Source: Neoceratodus forsteri (taxonomy: Eukaryota; Chordata; Ceratodontiformes; Ceratodontidae). From it: 64,000 nucleotides of DNA. Both the position numbers and the translations under genes were made by a program. The stretch lies in assembly GCA_016271365.2 (NCBI GenBank), contig CM057456.1, positions 885,914,001 to 885,978,000 on the forward strand, in the 5' to 3' direction. This document shows, piece after piece, positions 22,560 through 32,553 of the stretch (positions within the stretch are counted from its first letter, which is position 1; every line of letters begins with the position of its first letter). Below the pieces are notes generated by a model. The model made no database searches. It saw only the letters and a program-made list of their open reading frames with translations, and was not told the DNA's origin.

Positions 22560-23250
22560 TGTCTGTGTGATTTATTTCAAATATTGTCACTTGCTTGAAT
22601 TGAGTTTAGTGAAATTAAAGAGGGAAGGAAATCATTTCTAACTGACACCTGTTTATAAAGTTCTTATTCTCAGAAATTATATGGGTTCCCCTAAATAATT
22701 CATATGTAAGTGTATCTGAATAAAAAGTGATACAAAAAATGGTATTTTATATTGTTCTGATTTTATGGGCTGTATTCTGTTACAGTTCTCCTCATGGAAC
22801 CAGTACTTTGGAGTGATATCAAAGTGATCACTGAGACCAGGGAAAAAAAGAGCTCCTGGCTGAAAAATCCAAAATGCTTCCCTACACGGAAGTTTATTGT
22901 CTGTATCACTTCCCCCGGTCCTAATGTGATTCTTTCAATTCCACAGAACTGAAACCTATGTGTTCCTTCTGAGGTCCCAATGTGCTTTGCAAGGGCATCT
23001 TTATAATCCCTGCAGCATATGTCACTCAAGTGTTCACATACATGCTGTTTTAAGGGGGCGACAAGTTTTGTCTATGTAGAAGGCCTTACCATGAACATGT
23101 TGCCATGAATATTAATGCTTTTGTTGAACAGTTAATAAATTCCCTAATTTGATAGCCACTACTAGTATTTTGTTCCTTGGCCTCAATGATCACTTTGATA
23201 TCATGCCTTACCTAAGAAATAAAAAGGGCCAGAGAAATTAATTTGGCCCC
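22560..23250 (-). pseudogene. Penelope-like element, C-terminal GIY-YIG endonuclease remnant
   Basis: The minus strand shows, in order and across frameshifts, KALIFMATCS, then YIDKTCRPLK (GIY-YIG-type Y-x-G-K-T core with the glycine changed to aspartate), then EHLSDICC. Next come AKHIGTSEGTHRFQFCGIER and a terminal GLSDHFDITPKYW block near 22,800. This layout matches the C-terminus of Penelope-like retroelements, where the GIY-YIG domain nicks target DNA. The RT domain is absent. At least three frameshifts are needed to read it. The family assignment is by motif order, not by search. Confidence 0.6.
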
Positions 23251-23665
23251 TTTTCTGAGAGATCTCAACGCAGAAAACTGAGGTGCACTGCTGCTTCTCA
23301 ACTCGGTATACACAATGGGAATAAAATTTCTGTTTATGATAATAACAAGTAAAATAAAATGCTTACACTGTAATATATTTTTTCAAATTTCCCAAGTATG
23401 CTCAGCTTGCTTTTTATTTCACTAATTTTCATTGTTCCATACTAGCCACAAGTTACATATCTGTAGCTGTTCACTCAGGTACTGAAGGGACATGATAGAA
23501 CAAGTACATGATTCCACTAGATCAAAAAGAAAAAAAAAATCATTGCAAAATACTGTGTTAATACACAAGCTAGGGTTCAACTTTACCAGACAAAAGTAGG
23601 AAAATATTGCATTAGGGTCTACAACCCTAACTCTCCACCCCCAAGCAGCAAAAGGACAAGACCAC
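23251..23665. other. No gene recognised
   Basis: No recognisable coding or RNA feature; it may be the degraded 5' flank of the Penelope remnant. Confidence 0.4.
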
Positions 23666-24614
23666 ACATTGCAGAAGGACTGGAAAGAAAAGTATGTCTC
23701 TTTGCAGATGACACTAAGATCTGCAACAGAGTTGATGCACAGGGTGGGGTGGAAAGGATGAGAAGGGACTTGGCAAGGTTAGAGGAATGGTCAAATGTAT
23801 GGCAGCTTAAATTCAATGCTAAGAAGTGCAAGGTAATGCACCTGGGAAACAAAAACCCAGGGGAAGAGTACACAATGGGGGGTGAGATACTAACAACAAC
23901 AAGAATGGAAAGGACCTGGAGGTAGTCATATCAGATGACCTAAAGATGGGCAAGCAATGTGAGAGGGCAGCAAGGAGGGCTGGGGATACTGGGATGCATA
24001 GGAGAGGCATCACCAGTAGAAAACAGGAAGTTATTATCCTCTGTACAGACAGCTGGTCAGACCCCATCTGAGTACTGTGTGCAGTTCTGGAGACCCAATC
24101 TCCGCAAAGACATAGACAGGATGGAAGCTGTCCAGAGGAGGGCAACTAAAATGGTGCAGGGTCTGCACCGGAAGTCGTATGAAGAGAGACTTAAGGAGCT
24201 TAATATGTATAGCCTTGAGGAAAGGAGGGAGAGGGGGGACATGATAGAAACTTTCAAGTACCTCAAGGGAATCAACAAAGTCCAAGAGGGTAGCATCTTT
24301 CAAAAAAAGAGGTGTGCAAGAACAAGAGGGCACAATTTGAAGATAGAGGGGCGGCTCAGAGGTAATTTAAGGAAGTATTTTCACAGAGAGGATTGTGGAT
24401 GCATGGAATGGCCTTCCGAGGAGGTTGTGGAGTCAAAATCAGTGGGGAATTCAAGCATGCATGGGATAGTCATAAGGCAATTCTGGGGGTTGGGGGTAGG
24501 AAGAAGTAGGCTGCTGGTTAACTAGGATCTGCAGCTTATCCAGTAGGTAGGGAAATGGGCAGACTGGGTGGGCCAAGCGGTCCTTATCTGCCGTCAAATT
24601 CTATGTTTCTATGT
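23666..24614 (+). mobile_element. CR1-type LINE, 5'-truncated
   Basis: A CR1 copy begins at acattgcagaagg, directly before the catalytic RT block, and runs to the tail atctgccgtcaaattctatg and ttctatgtt. It is the same subfamily as the copy at 1-1,563, with a shared 3' UTR. The break point is about 40 nt upstream of the FADD box, which is a typical 5' truncation. Confidence 0.95.
23675..24525 (+). pseudogene. CR1 RT C-terminal part, broken
   Basis: It reads KVCLFADDTKICNRVDAQGG, with the catalytic FADD intact at about 23,702-23,713. LEEWSNVWQLKFNAKKCKVM, the EYCVQFWRPNLRKDIDRMEA block and [20 protein letters not shown] follow, then KYFHREDCGC, where the KYFFTER block is shifted. Frame breaks lie near 23,910, 23,990 and 24,380. 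It is closely similar to the copy at 1-1,563, so the two could be aligned to date the subfamily. Confidence 0.9.
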
Positions 24615-24699
24615 TAAGCATACACTGGCAGCCATCATCAGATAACATTAACAACATACAGTTGTTTCCAGACAATAAAAATACTGTAGTACTGATGAG

Positions 24700-24958
24700 C
24701 TACCTTTGTGGATTTGTATCTGCAGCCAGAAGTGTGTGTATATCTTACAGTGCGCATGAGTATCTGTGGCTGCAGAAGTGCAGGAAGACAGAAGTACTAT
24801 TGTAGTTTGGGTATCATGGATTTCTATCTGTGGCTACAGTCACAGCCAGAAGTCAGTGCATATGTCTTACATCCATGGCTGCAGAAGTGCAGGCCCCACA
24901 GGGTCCTCCATTTCTGCAGACAAAAGTGTGTGTATGTCTTACAGGATGCATGACTATA
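24700..24958 (+). repeat. Degenerate tandem repeat, about three copies
   Basis: Three related blocks share ctgcagccagaagtgtgtgt, tcttaca and ggctgcagaagtgcagg: near 24,718-24,785, 24,836-24,893 and 24,911-24,958. The unit is roughly 60-110 bp and imperfect. The open frames across it reflect the repetition and are not genes. Confidence 0.7.
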
Positions 24959-24959
24959 G

Positions 24960-25978
24960 CCCCATGATGTCCCTACATGTGAAGTTCCTAGAGGGCAAGG
25001 AAGAAACTGGATAATGGCCCAACTGCCCAAAAATGGCAAAGGACCATGGTACATCTGAGGGCAGTCCCAGCCAACCAAGCCCTCCTTCTGACAAGGCAGG
25101 AAAGTTTGGAGGTATATCCACTCCATCCTATCCATGCCTGTGGGGGCAAACCGAAGCAGCAGGAAGGATGGTGCCTTGACTCAGGGATGCCCAGATACGG
25201 TATCTTGGGAGCTCTGGAGGGAAACTGGGGAGTAGTGAGAGAAGGGGGTCATAAAAAAAGTAAAGAAAAAAAAAGAATATTGGGGGTGCAGGGTACAACG
25301 TTAACAAGGGGCCCTAAATAAGGAAACAATAGGGCTATTTCAAAACAATACAGTGGGGGTGGTAAACAGACTTCGCACATAACTGAATTTCCAATTATAT
25401 TATAAAATTTAAAAAGCAGAGTATAAGTTCCCTTTAAAAACCTCTTGTGAGTTCAAGATAAGGAATCAGTAACCCTCCACCGCCCCTTATTCCCCATGCC
25501 CTTGCATCTCCCAAAACTATTGTTTGTATTGTTTTGTTTAAACTAGAATCTCATTAAAAATTACTTCTGGACTGGAATCACATGAAGCAGACAGGCAGCG
25601 AGACAGCAAAGGTCGTAGAAGTAATTTGGATTTCATAGTTCAAGAAGTCTGCTGAACATCATACAAGTTAATCATCCGTATGTGACAGACACCTGTGCAG
25701 TACCTTGAAAGGCATCAGGGAGCCCATTTCTGTGATTTCTGCATTTGGAAAATCTCAAATTTACAACGTTAACTCATGCTTACTGTGCAAAGAGCATGAT
25801 GCAGACAGACATATTTGGGGGCTTTGTCAGTTTCAATTACAGCTTCTGTTGACTGCTTTAAACAGCTCCTGACATTTCAGAGACAATGTTAACATTTTTT
25901 TAACCAGCATTTTAGCTTAGATTTCCTGTAGTTTCCCTCATTTACTTCCCCCTTTGTCTTTGTAACTATTCACATTAA
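24960..25978. other. No gene recognised
   Basis: No conserved motif was recognised on either strand. The A-rich stretch at 25,249-25,280 is low-complexity. Confidence 0.4.
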
Positions 25979-25982
25979 TTAA

Positions 25983-26179
25983 AATGAAAACACGCTCACT
26001 GTCTCTAAGACTTCATCTGCTCTGGCAGCTATACCCGGCATCACAATCTGCTGCTTGTGATGTCACAGTCCCTTGATATGGAGATCATTATGATATCACA
26101 AGCAAAGGATTTATGATGTAAGATGTAGACCAGCAGCCAGAGCAGATGAAGTCTAGAGAGCAGTTTGCCTGTTTTCATT
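25983..26179. mobile_element. MITE-like TIR element, TTAA-flanked
   Basis: The 197-bp element has imperfect terminal inverted repeats of about 45 bp: aatgaaaacacgctcactgt onward on the left, and the complement of the right end at 26,136-26,179. Both contain gacttcatctgctctggc. TTAA flanks both ends (25,979-25,982 and 26,180-26,183). A TTAA target suggests a piggyBac-like or Kolobok-like mover, but the terminal bases do not identify a superfamily. No ORF is present. Confidence 0.75.
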
Positions 26180-26209
26180 TTAAAGTAAAACTTCACAAAT
26201 AATAGCACC

Positions 26210-26517
26210 CATACCTCTCAACCTCCTGCCTCATGAATCAGGGACAAGGCTTAAAAACATCAGGGACAAAAACCCCAAATCAGGGACATATCTTAAAAAC
26301 TGGTACTATTCACTCAGAAAACTGATAGAATAAATGAATTTGTGTTGAGATGCATTTTCTGAAGAACAACAAGTCTATAACTATAATGTTTGACATTATT
26401 TTGTGTTATTAATCCCCACTGTTCTGTCACAAAAACACAAATTTTACTGAGGACAGAGGAATATTTTGAGGCCAAATCAGGGACGTCCCTGAAAATCAGA
26501 GACAGTTGAGAGGTATG
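26210..26517. mobile_element. hAT-type MITE with 8-bp target duplication
   Basis: Perfect 13-bp inverted ends, catacctctcaac (26,210-26,222) and its complement (26,505-26,517), are flanked by an 8-bp duplication ATAGCACC at 26,202-26,209 and 26,518-26,525. The subterminal parts carry repeats of atcagggaca in both orientations. An 8-bp duplication is characteristic of the hAT superfamily. The 308-bp length and lack of ORF make it a non-autonomous derivative. Confidence 0.85.
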
Positions 26518-26961
26518 ATAGCACCATCCAGAACACCCCCAATTAGCATTTTAAGACCAGAAAGACATTTTTGTAAAGTGCCTTATAATGTTTTATCTTT
26601 TTCATATAGTACTGTAACTTCCTTTCCAAAGGATACCCATCACCAACCTGTAGAAAGCCACACTTCCCTTGCCTGCACTGTGCTAACTTGTCCTGTTGAC
26701 CAATGGCTGAGCCAGCAAGGCACATTAGCATACAGCGAGCCAGAGAAACACATCACTGCTCACAAGATAGTGGCAGGAAGCCTTTAGAAATTCAGTTATT
26801 TTTTTCTTCTGGCATTCAAATATTAATGGCGGGGGACAGTTACCGACAAGGAAGGGTTCGATTTTTTTGTGAAATTTTCCCTTGATGTACACAGTTATGA
26901 AAAAAATAAGCCAAATATAAGGAATAGGTGAAATATCAGCAGGAATGTGTTTAATAAAGTT

Positions 26962-27035
26962 GACCTTTTAGCTCAATGGTAACACTATTGCTCAAGATGC
27001 TAGCAACCTGGGTTTGTGAATGAGCCCAAGTCACT
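26962..27035 (+). mobile_element. Possible tRNA-derived SINE head
   Basis: A tRNA-like stretch reads ttttagctcaatggtaacac (box A-like TAGCTCAATGGT) and, about 40 nt later, cctgggtttgtgaatgagcc (box B position, degraded). No functional cloverleaf is expected. The downstream sequence to about 27,180 may be the SINE body. Confidence 0.4.
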
Positions 27036-27800
27036 GAAGGGCCAGCCAGGGGAGGAAGATTAAGCACTCCAGAGGACACTCTTTTCCTCAGGGGGGTCCC
27101 AGTCTCTGATGTAATACCACCACCTGGGTAACCACATGTAGCGATGCTGGTAGGAGCTGAAGCACCAGGAGGGGGTCACTGATAGGCTTCAATGAATGGC
27201 GACATGCATTGAATGCATGTTATTGAGCCAATAATGTTGCTCTCTATGGGGAAGAGAATGAAATAGTGAAAAAATACACAGGTCTGCAGGACGATGCCAG
27301 GACCTTTGGGCCCCGACTATCTGACTGTCCACTACCTCCCAGAAGAAATGTGACCTTCCTGTGGTGAGTTTGAGGTAGCTCTCCACAGACCCTACTCCAG
27401 AAGAGTAAGTTCAGGGTAAAAGGAGGTGGGTAAGTGGCAGAGAGAAATCGGGTGGGGAAGGGAGTTTGCTGAGGTTGAAGGTGGCTGCCACAGTGAAGCA
27501 AGGGGAGAAAAAGAAAGTTAAAAATAAAAAGAATGTGTTTAACAATTATGTTTTTCCAAAGTTTCCCCTGTGAATTCAGTGGCTCTTTAAACAGGGGCTC
27601 CTACAATAGGATATATTTGCTAAAATTTATAATAAAATGAATGCTGAATTAGTTTTGGTGTATTTTTGTATTTCCCCACTAATTGTAAGTCTTGAAAGAT
27701 CAATTGGGCCACTGCAGTAACCGATTGCAGCACCCAACACTCCCTGAGGAAGGGTGCAGTACAGGCATCCCTCCAAATTGGGGTGTGGAGACAAATAGAC
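27036..27800. other. No gene recognised
   Basis: No recognised coding or RNA feature. The open frames at 27,189-27,501 (minus) show no known domain. Confidence 0.35.
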
Positions 27801-27802
27801 AT

Positions 27803-27872
27803 TAATGGTGAATAATAATAACACTAAGAGTAATAGTAATAATACTAATAGTAATAGTAACCATATTAGTGT
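27803..27872 (+). repeat. Microsatellite, AAT/AGT-rich
   Basis: This is a simple repeat of imperfect aataat, agtaat and actaat units. The sequence alone suggests no function. Confidence 0.85.
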
Positions 27873-27875
27873 GAC

Positions 27876-28990
27876 AGTCCCTCAAAAGTTCATAAACCCT
27901 ATCCACCACACTTAGCCATCTGTTTTCAAAATTTTGGCAACTCTCATTAGAACACCAAAATAAGTCTCACTACTTTTTTCTTCACACATGCAACCTCTTT
28001 TTTTAGAAAACTGCCAAAGGGGCAATAAAAATGAAGACAACCTGCATTTAATAGGATTTAGATCTCTGTTTTGATTAAAAAGAAAATCTCTGTTTAGACC
28101 AACGAGGCTTGGCATTTTGGCCACTTGGGGCAGAGGCTGCTGCACCACAACTACAGAAACACATCAGCTTTTTTTCCTTATGTAATTAATTTACTTCATT
28201 GCTCAACCATGGCTCTTTGTCAGTGGCTGTTGGAGGCAGGTTCTGACTAATTAGTGGGCAACCTTTTCAACTCCATGTCTAAAGAAAAACAAGTAAAATG
28301 GTCCTTTCTCCTTGGCGTCTCCGACAATCCACAACAACTCAACACAGTGCATAGTCACTCAGAACACCAACTTGAGATCAAATCTCGATTCCTGACTCCA
28401 TCCAGTCATGCTTCATCCTTCCAGACTTTCCTGGGCTCCCCTTCTGGTCCACACTGTGCATGCATGATCCACTCCACATGTGGTAAGAAAGGTAAAACAC
28501 CCTTCCACCATCATCTCTGCGAAAAAGGAGCTGCTGTAACACAGGGCATCTAATAGAGAATGTGTTAGACAACCACCATAAAGGCTAGACTGGCATCAGG
28601 AGAAAGGTGGGTCAGAGTAGCATACCATGGGGTCCCAGGGGTCAGCAGAATCAGGACTCTACTCACTGCAGAAGGAATGCAGGCTCAGTCGGACTGTTCA
28701 GAGGGCAGAGGATGATCAAGTTAGAAAGTAATTTTTAATTTATCAAAAACAGGAATGAGCCAAAGTCATGGGAGGATGGGCACCCAGTCTTTGGTCAGGG
28801 TCCCAGTTTACTGCTGAACAAGACTACACAAATCCTTCGCTGTGCATTGTCGTGTACTGCGGTTAGTTATTTCTTCCCTTCCTTTTCCAGAATTTCTTCT
28901 CCCAGCATCTCTGTACTTTATACTCCTTCCAACATGTAGAGTTCCTGTCCTCATTCTTCCTAATAGCATCTGCACTGAAAATGTTGATGG
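27876..28990. other. No gene recognised
   Basis: Open frames at 28,254-28,572 and 27,912-28,148 show no known motif. The part near 28,810-28,990 may be the decayed 3' end of the Penelope remnant that follows on the minus strand. Confidence 0.35.
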
Positions 28991-29370
28991 CACCACTGGC
29001 TTCTCAGTCTTCAGTCCACAGGTGTCCCAGTTCTGGTAGTGTATTTGTTTTATTGGGTGCGCAAAATGTCTTACATCTTCAGATGCTGGCAAAATCTGCA
29101 GTTACCACATATAAATGTTCCATTTGGAAGTGGGGCTAAATTGTTTGATTCCTGTGATGTAACATATAAGCTGACAATGAATTTGTCTTGAAGGTTGGCC
29201 CCTCTTCTGTACACCATTCTCGGGGTGCATTCTATATAGTCTGACAGTTTTTTTATAAGTTCTGAGAATGTACCAGTTCTTTTCAATATCTTGTTTTACC
29301 AAGAAGGTCCCAGCCCCTGCCAACAATTTGTACAGATGCAGTGTGATTTTTTTCAAGGCATCCCTCAAGC
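28990..29370 (-). pseudogene. Penelope-like element, RT-to-endonuclease linker remnant
   Basis: The minus strand encodes a segment ending in TPRMVYRRGANLQDKFIVSL and then CGNCRFCQHLKM. In Penelope-like proteins the RT is followed by a block of the type P-x-x-x-Y-R-R-x-x-N-L-x-D-x-x-V and then a CxxCxxC motif before the GIY-YIG domain, which fits. Upstream an LRTYKKTVRLYRM-like string appears in a second frame, so at least one frameshift is present. The RT itself is not visible. It is a separate locus from 22,560-23,250, in the same orientation. Confidence 0.6.
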
Positions 29371-29374
29371 TATA

Positions 29375-30878
29375 CCAACCTATTTCCATTGTGTCACCTG
29401 TTTCTAAGTTATTTGAGAAACTTTTGTATATCCAGTTATCATATTACCTGGAAAAAAAAACAATATTCTTACTGAACGTCAAGCCAGTTTCCAAAAGGGT
29501 CATGACACCTTATCTGCAATTACTGAGGTTACTGATGACATTAATTCTGCTTTTGACTACAGTAATTCAGTTACTGCTCTTTTCTTGGATTTATCTAAGG
29601 CCTTTGACTCTGTTGAGCATAATATAATGCTCAACAGGTTGAAGGCCTCTGGATTCAGCCTGGGAGCCCTGCTTTTGTTCTCCTCCTATCTATCTACCAG
29701 GTTGCAGGGTGTTAAAGTGGGTGATTTTTGTTTAGATTATGTTTTGGTTAATAAGGGTGTGCTCAAGGGGCCTGTACTTGGACCACTTTTGTTTCTTATT
29801 TATGTTAATGATTTACCCAAAACTATGTCTTTTGATTCAAATATTTTGTTGTGCGCTAATGGTATTATTATTTATTCACACAACAAGGATCCATTGGTGG
29901 CATTAGACTCCCTACAGAGTGACTTTGATGCTACCCAATGTTCCCTGCCCAAATTATGTCTGATGTTAAATGATAATAAAACTCAATGGGTACTGCTTTC
30001 CGGTAGGGTCAGGGAGGTGAACCATGGCACTGGCCTAAAGGCCTTAGATGGATCTGAGATAAGTAGGGTCTTTTCGAATAAATATCTTGGAATAATTCTT
30101 GATGAGTCTATGAAGTTTGATCTGCATGTACATATGCTTTCTACTAAATTGAAAAAAATTGTCTTTGTTTTATAGAAATAAATCGTGTTTTAGTCAGGTC
30201 ATTCATGAACAATTAGTCAATTCGTTGTTTCTGTCACTGGTTGATTATGGTGATTACATATATACGAGAGCCTCTGCAACTATACTGAGACCCTTGGATG
30301 TATTATATCACAGTGCCCTGAGATTTGTCTAAGGGCTGCCCTGGTTAACCCATTATTGCACTTTATATTCTGTTGTAGGTCTGCAGTCATTGTCTTAATG
30401 TAGATAGATTCACTGGTTATTATTTCTTTATAAATTTATAAAGTTCCTTTTTATATCCAAGATTTGGTACACAGAAAGAAACAAATTAACTACATCTTAT
30501 GTTCTTCTAATTTTCCCCAGTTCACCTTGTCTAATTATAGAAATAGATATGGTGGTTGCAGACTAGTTGTTACAGTCTCCTCTTCCTGGGTGGCTTTGCA
30601 AAAAAAGCTTAAAATGTCATTACTAATACTTAGTTCACACTTTAAGCAAGTATTACAAAAATCTATGACTCATGATTGTACCTGTTATTAATGAATTTAT
30701 TGTTCTGCACCCTTACTAAATTCTGCTATATTTAAATGTACTTTTTTATTTTATATTGTTGTTTGTATGAAAGTATGTTTTTAAGTTTTTGTACTGTCAA
30801 TACATGTTGGATGCAATTGTAAAAGAAAGCCCACTCTCAAAATGTTTTCCAATAAAACTGAATTGAATTGAATTGAAG
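29375..30878 (+). mobile_element. L2-type LINE fragment
   Basis: An L2-clade LINE, truncated at the 5' side within the RT fingers (VSPVSKLFEKLLYIQL near 29,390). Its 3' end is an A-rich 3' UTR and the pentamer repeat aattg (gaattgaattgaattgaagc, 30,856-30,875). Short 3' microsatellite ends of this kind are typical of L2-like elements. It sits directly beside the Penelope remnant. Confidence 0.85.
29380..30175 (+). pseudogene. L2 reverse transcriptase, broken
   Basis: RT blocks run from VSPVSKLFEKLLY through a frameshift near 29,470 to FLDLSKAFDSVEHN (29,580), then the template-grip block GPVLGPLLFLIYVNDLP. The catalytic YADD box is replaced by CANG in LLCANGIIIYS (about 29,850), losing both aspartates. 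The thumb part SNKYLGIILDESMKFDLHV follows, and the frame stops at 30,175. The downstream part to 30,700 lacks readable motifs. This copy is inactive. Confidence 0.85.
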
Positions 30879-30935
30879 CTATAATTCATAATAATTACCA
30901 TGGAGCCAGGGGATACACTGACAGTCAGACCTACC

Positions 30936-30988
30936 AATGGATGGATGGATGGATGGATGGCTAGACAGATAGGTAGGTAGATAGATAA
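30936..30988 (+). repeat. Microsatellite (ATGG)n then (GATA)n
   Basis: About six ATGG units followed by GATA/GGTA units. Confidence 0.95.
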
Positions 30989-31617
30989 AAAGAGAGAAAG
31001 AGATGGAGGTCAATCACTGGCTCACTGCTGGCTCACAAACTGGCAGCACATCTCCATCTGCAGTTGCAGATGTTTTCTCCTCTCATTAAGCTGGGCACCC
31101 TGGATTTTGGGGTGCCAGGATAAGGTATTTCTTGTACTCTTTTTAAAATACAAACACACATCAGAATCTTAAACAGGTCCCGTTCTGCTACATTCAGGTG
31201 TTTGTTTTTTAAAAATTCACCCTTTTTATGCATTTTCATCTTATTTTAGTTTGGGGGAAGATGATCCTTTGGCAAGTCCAGCACAGCCAACCTCAATTTA
31301 AACAAAATTACTATTTAGGGAGTAGCCTAATTCCAATTAAGGCAAACTTCAGACAAGAAAAGTCAAATTGGACAAAAGGCCCACTCACCCAAGTATAATA
31401 AAAAGATATATTTTTATTTTATTGCAGCTAGTTCTAACACAGTGTACACAGTCAGATACATATTCTGACTAATATCTCCTATGTTTTGGAATTGCTCCTT
31501 CATCAGGGATACACTGAGAATAACTCTAAAAATAAAGACGTACTTTATATTTCACTTCACTCCTTTTTGTTTGTCAATATTCAAAAAACACAAAATTATT
31601 TCAATGTATTTATAGCA
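30989..31617 (-). other. No gene; possible retroelement UTR at 31,380-31,530
   Basis: No gene was recognised. On the minus strand near 31,480-31,520 the string ccctgatgaaggagcaattc followed by caaaacataggag resembles UTRs of Penelope-like elements, as at 15,290-15,385. This is weak evidence. Confidence 0.3.
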
Positions 31618-31866
31618 AATCAAATAAAACTTTATTTATATTAGGTGCCCTTCCAAAGCTCAGGGTGCCTTTACACAAACACAGTAAAAATTCATAATCC
31701 AATAAATTAAAACAATCACATAATCAGTTAAAATTATTAAAATTCAGTTCCAGTTTCAAAATGCGGTAACATTGCAGCATAATCAAATTTTTACTGACCC
31801 ATCAAATGCCTGTGCAAATAAATGGGCCTTCAGAGAATTTTTAAATCCTTCTATGGTTAGGCTATC

Positions 31867-32535
31867 TCATATCAGATGAGGTAGAGAATTCCACAGGGTA
31901 GGGGCCATAAATAGAAAACATCTACCTCCAGATGTTTTCAGACATACCCTGGGAATCTTTAGCAATCCCTCATTGGAGGATCGGAGTGAATGGGAGGGAC
32001 AGTAGGGAAACAGCAGATCTTGCAGGTACTGAGGTCCCTGGTCATGTAGGGCTTTATAGGTCAGCAACGTAACCTTGAAGGTGATCCACCACTGTACTGG
32101 CAGCCAGTGCAGTTTGCACAACATGGGTGTTATGTGACTGGACCTGGATGTTCCAGTTAACAACCTTGCCATCACGTTCTGCACCAGCTGCAGTCAGCAG
32201 ATATGCACTCTCGGTAGCCCTAGGTAGAGGGCATTGCAGTAATCAAGATGAGTGGTGACAAAGGCATGGACCAGAGTAGGTAAATTTTCAGATGGAACCA
32301 GGTGTTTTACCCTGGTGATATTCCTTAGATGGTAAAAGGAAGACTTGACTACAGCTGACACTGAGCCTTCAGGGTCAGGCCTTCATCAAATATCACCCCT
32401 AGGTTCTGCACCTGGCCCAAGGCACTAACTGAGTCCCTCCAAGATATACACCTGAGGGTTTCCCCTCCCATGTCCCAGCCATCCTCTGATCAGGGTCTAC
32501 AACCAGCACCTCTGTTTTTCCTGGGTTCAGCCAGC
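31867..32535 (-). pseudogene. L2 C-terminal half, broken
   Basis: Downstream of the L1 insertion the L2 protein resumes with SASWLNPGKTEVLVVDPDQR (near 32,535). It continues through a leucine-rich region to QNVMARLLTGTSRSSHITPM and LCKLHWLPVQWWITFKVTLL (32,184-32,070). It closes with LRSSNEGLLKIPRV and the APTLWNSLPHLI block at 31,870-31,910. The H-I-T-P-x-L-x-x-L-H-W-L-P-V string is a hallmark of L2 C-termini. Shifts near 32,400 and 32,200 break it. Confidence 0.9.
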
Positions 32536-32538
32536 TCG

Positions 32539-32553
32539 CACTCATCCAGTCCT
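32539..32553 (+). repeat. Target-site duplication, left copy (L1 no. 2)
   Basis: cactcatccagtcct is matched by cactcatcagtcct at 34,412-34,425 with a one-base indel. The run of T directly after it is the complement of the L1 poly-A. Confidence 0.8.
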
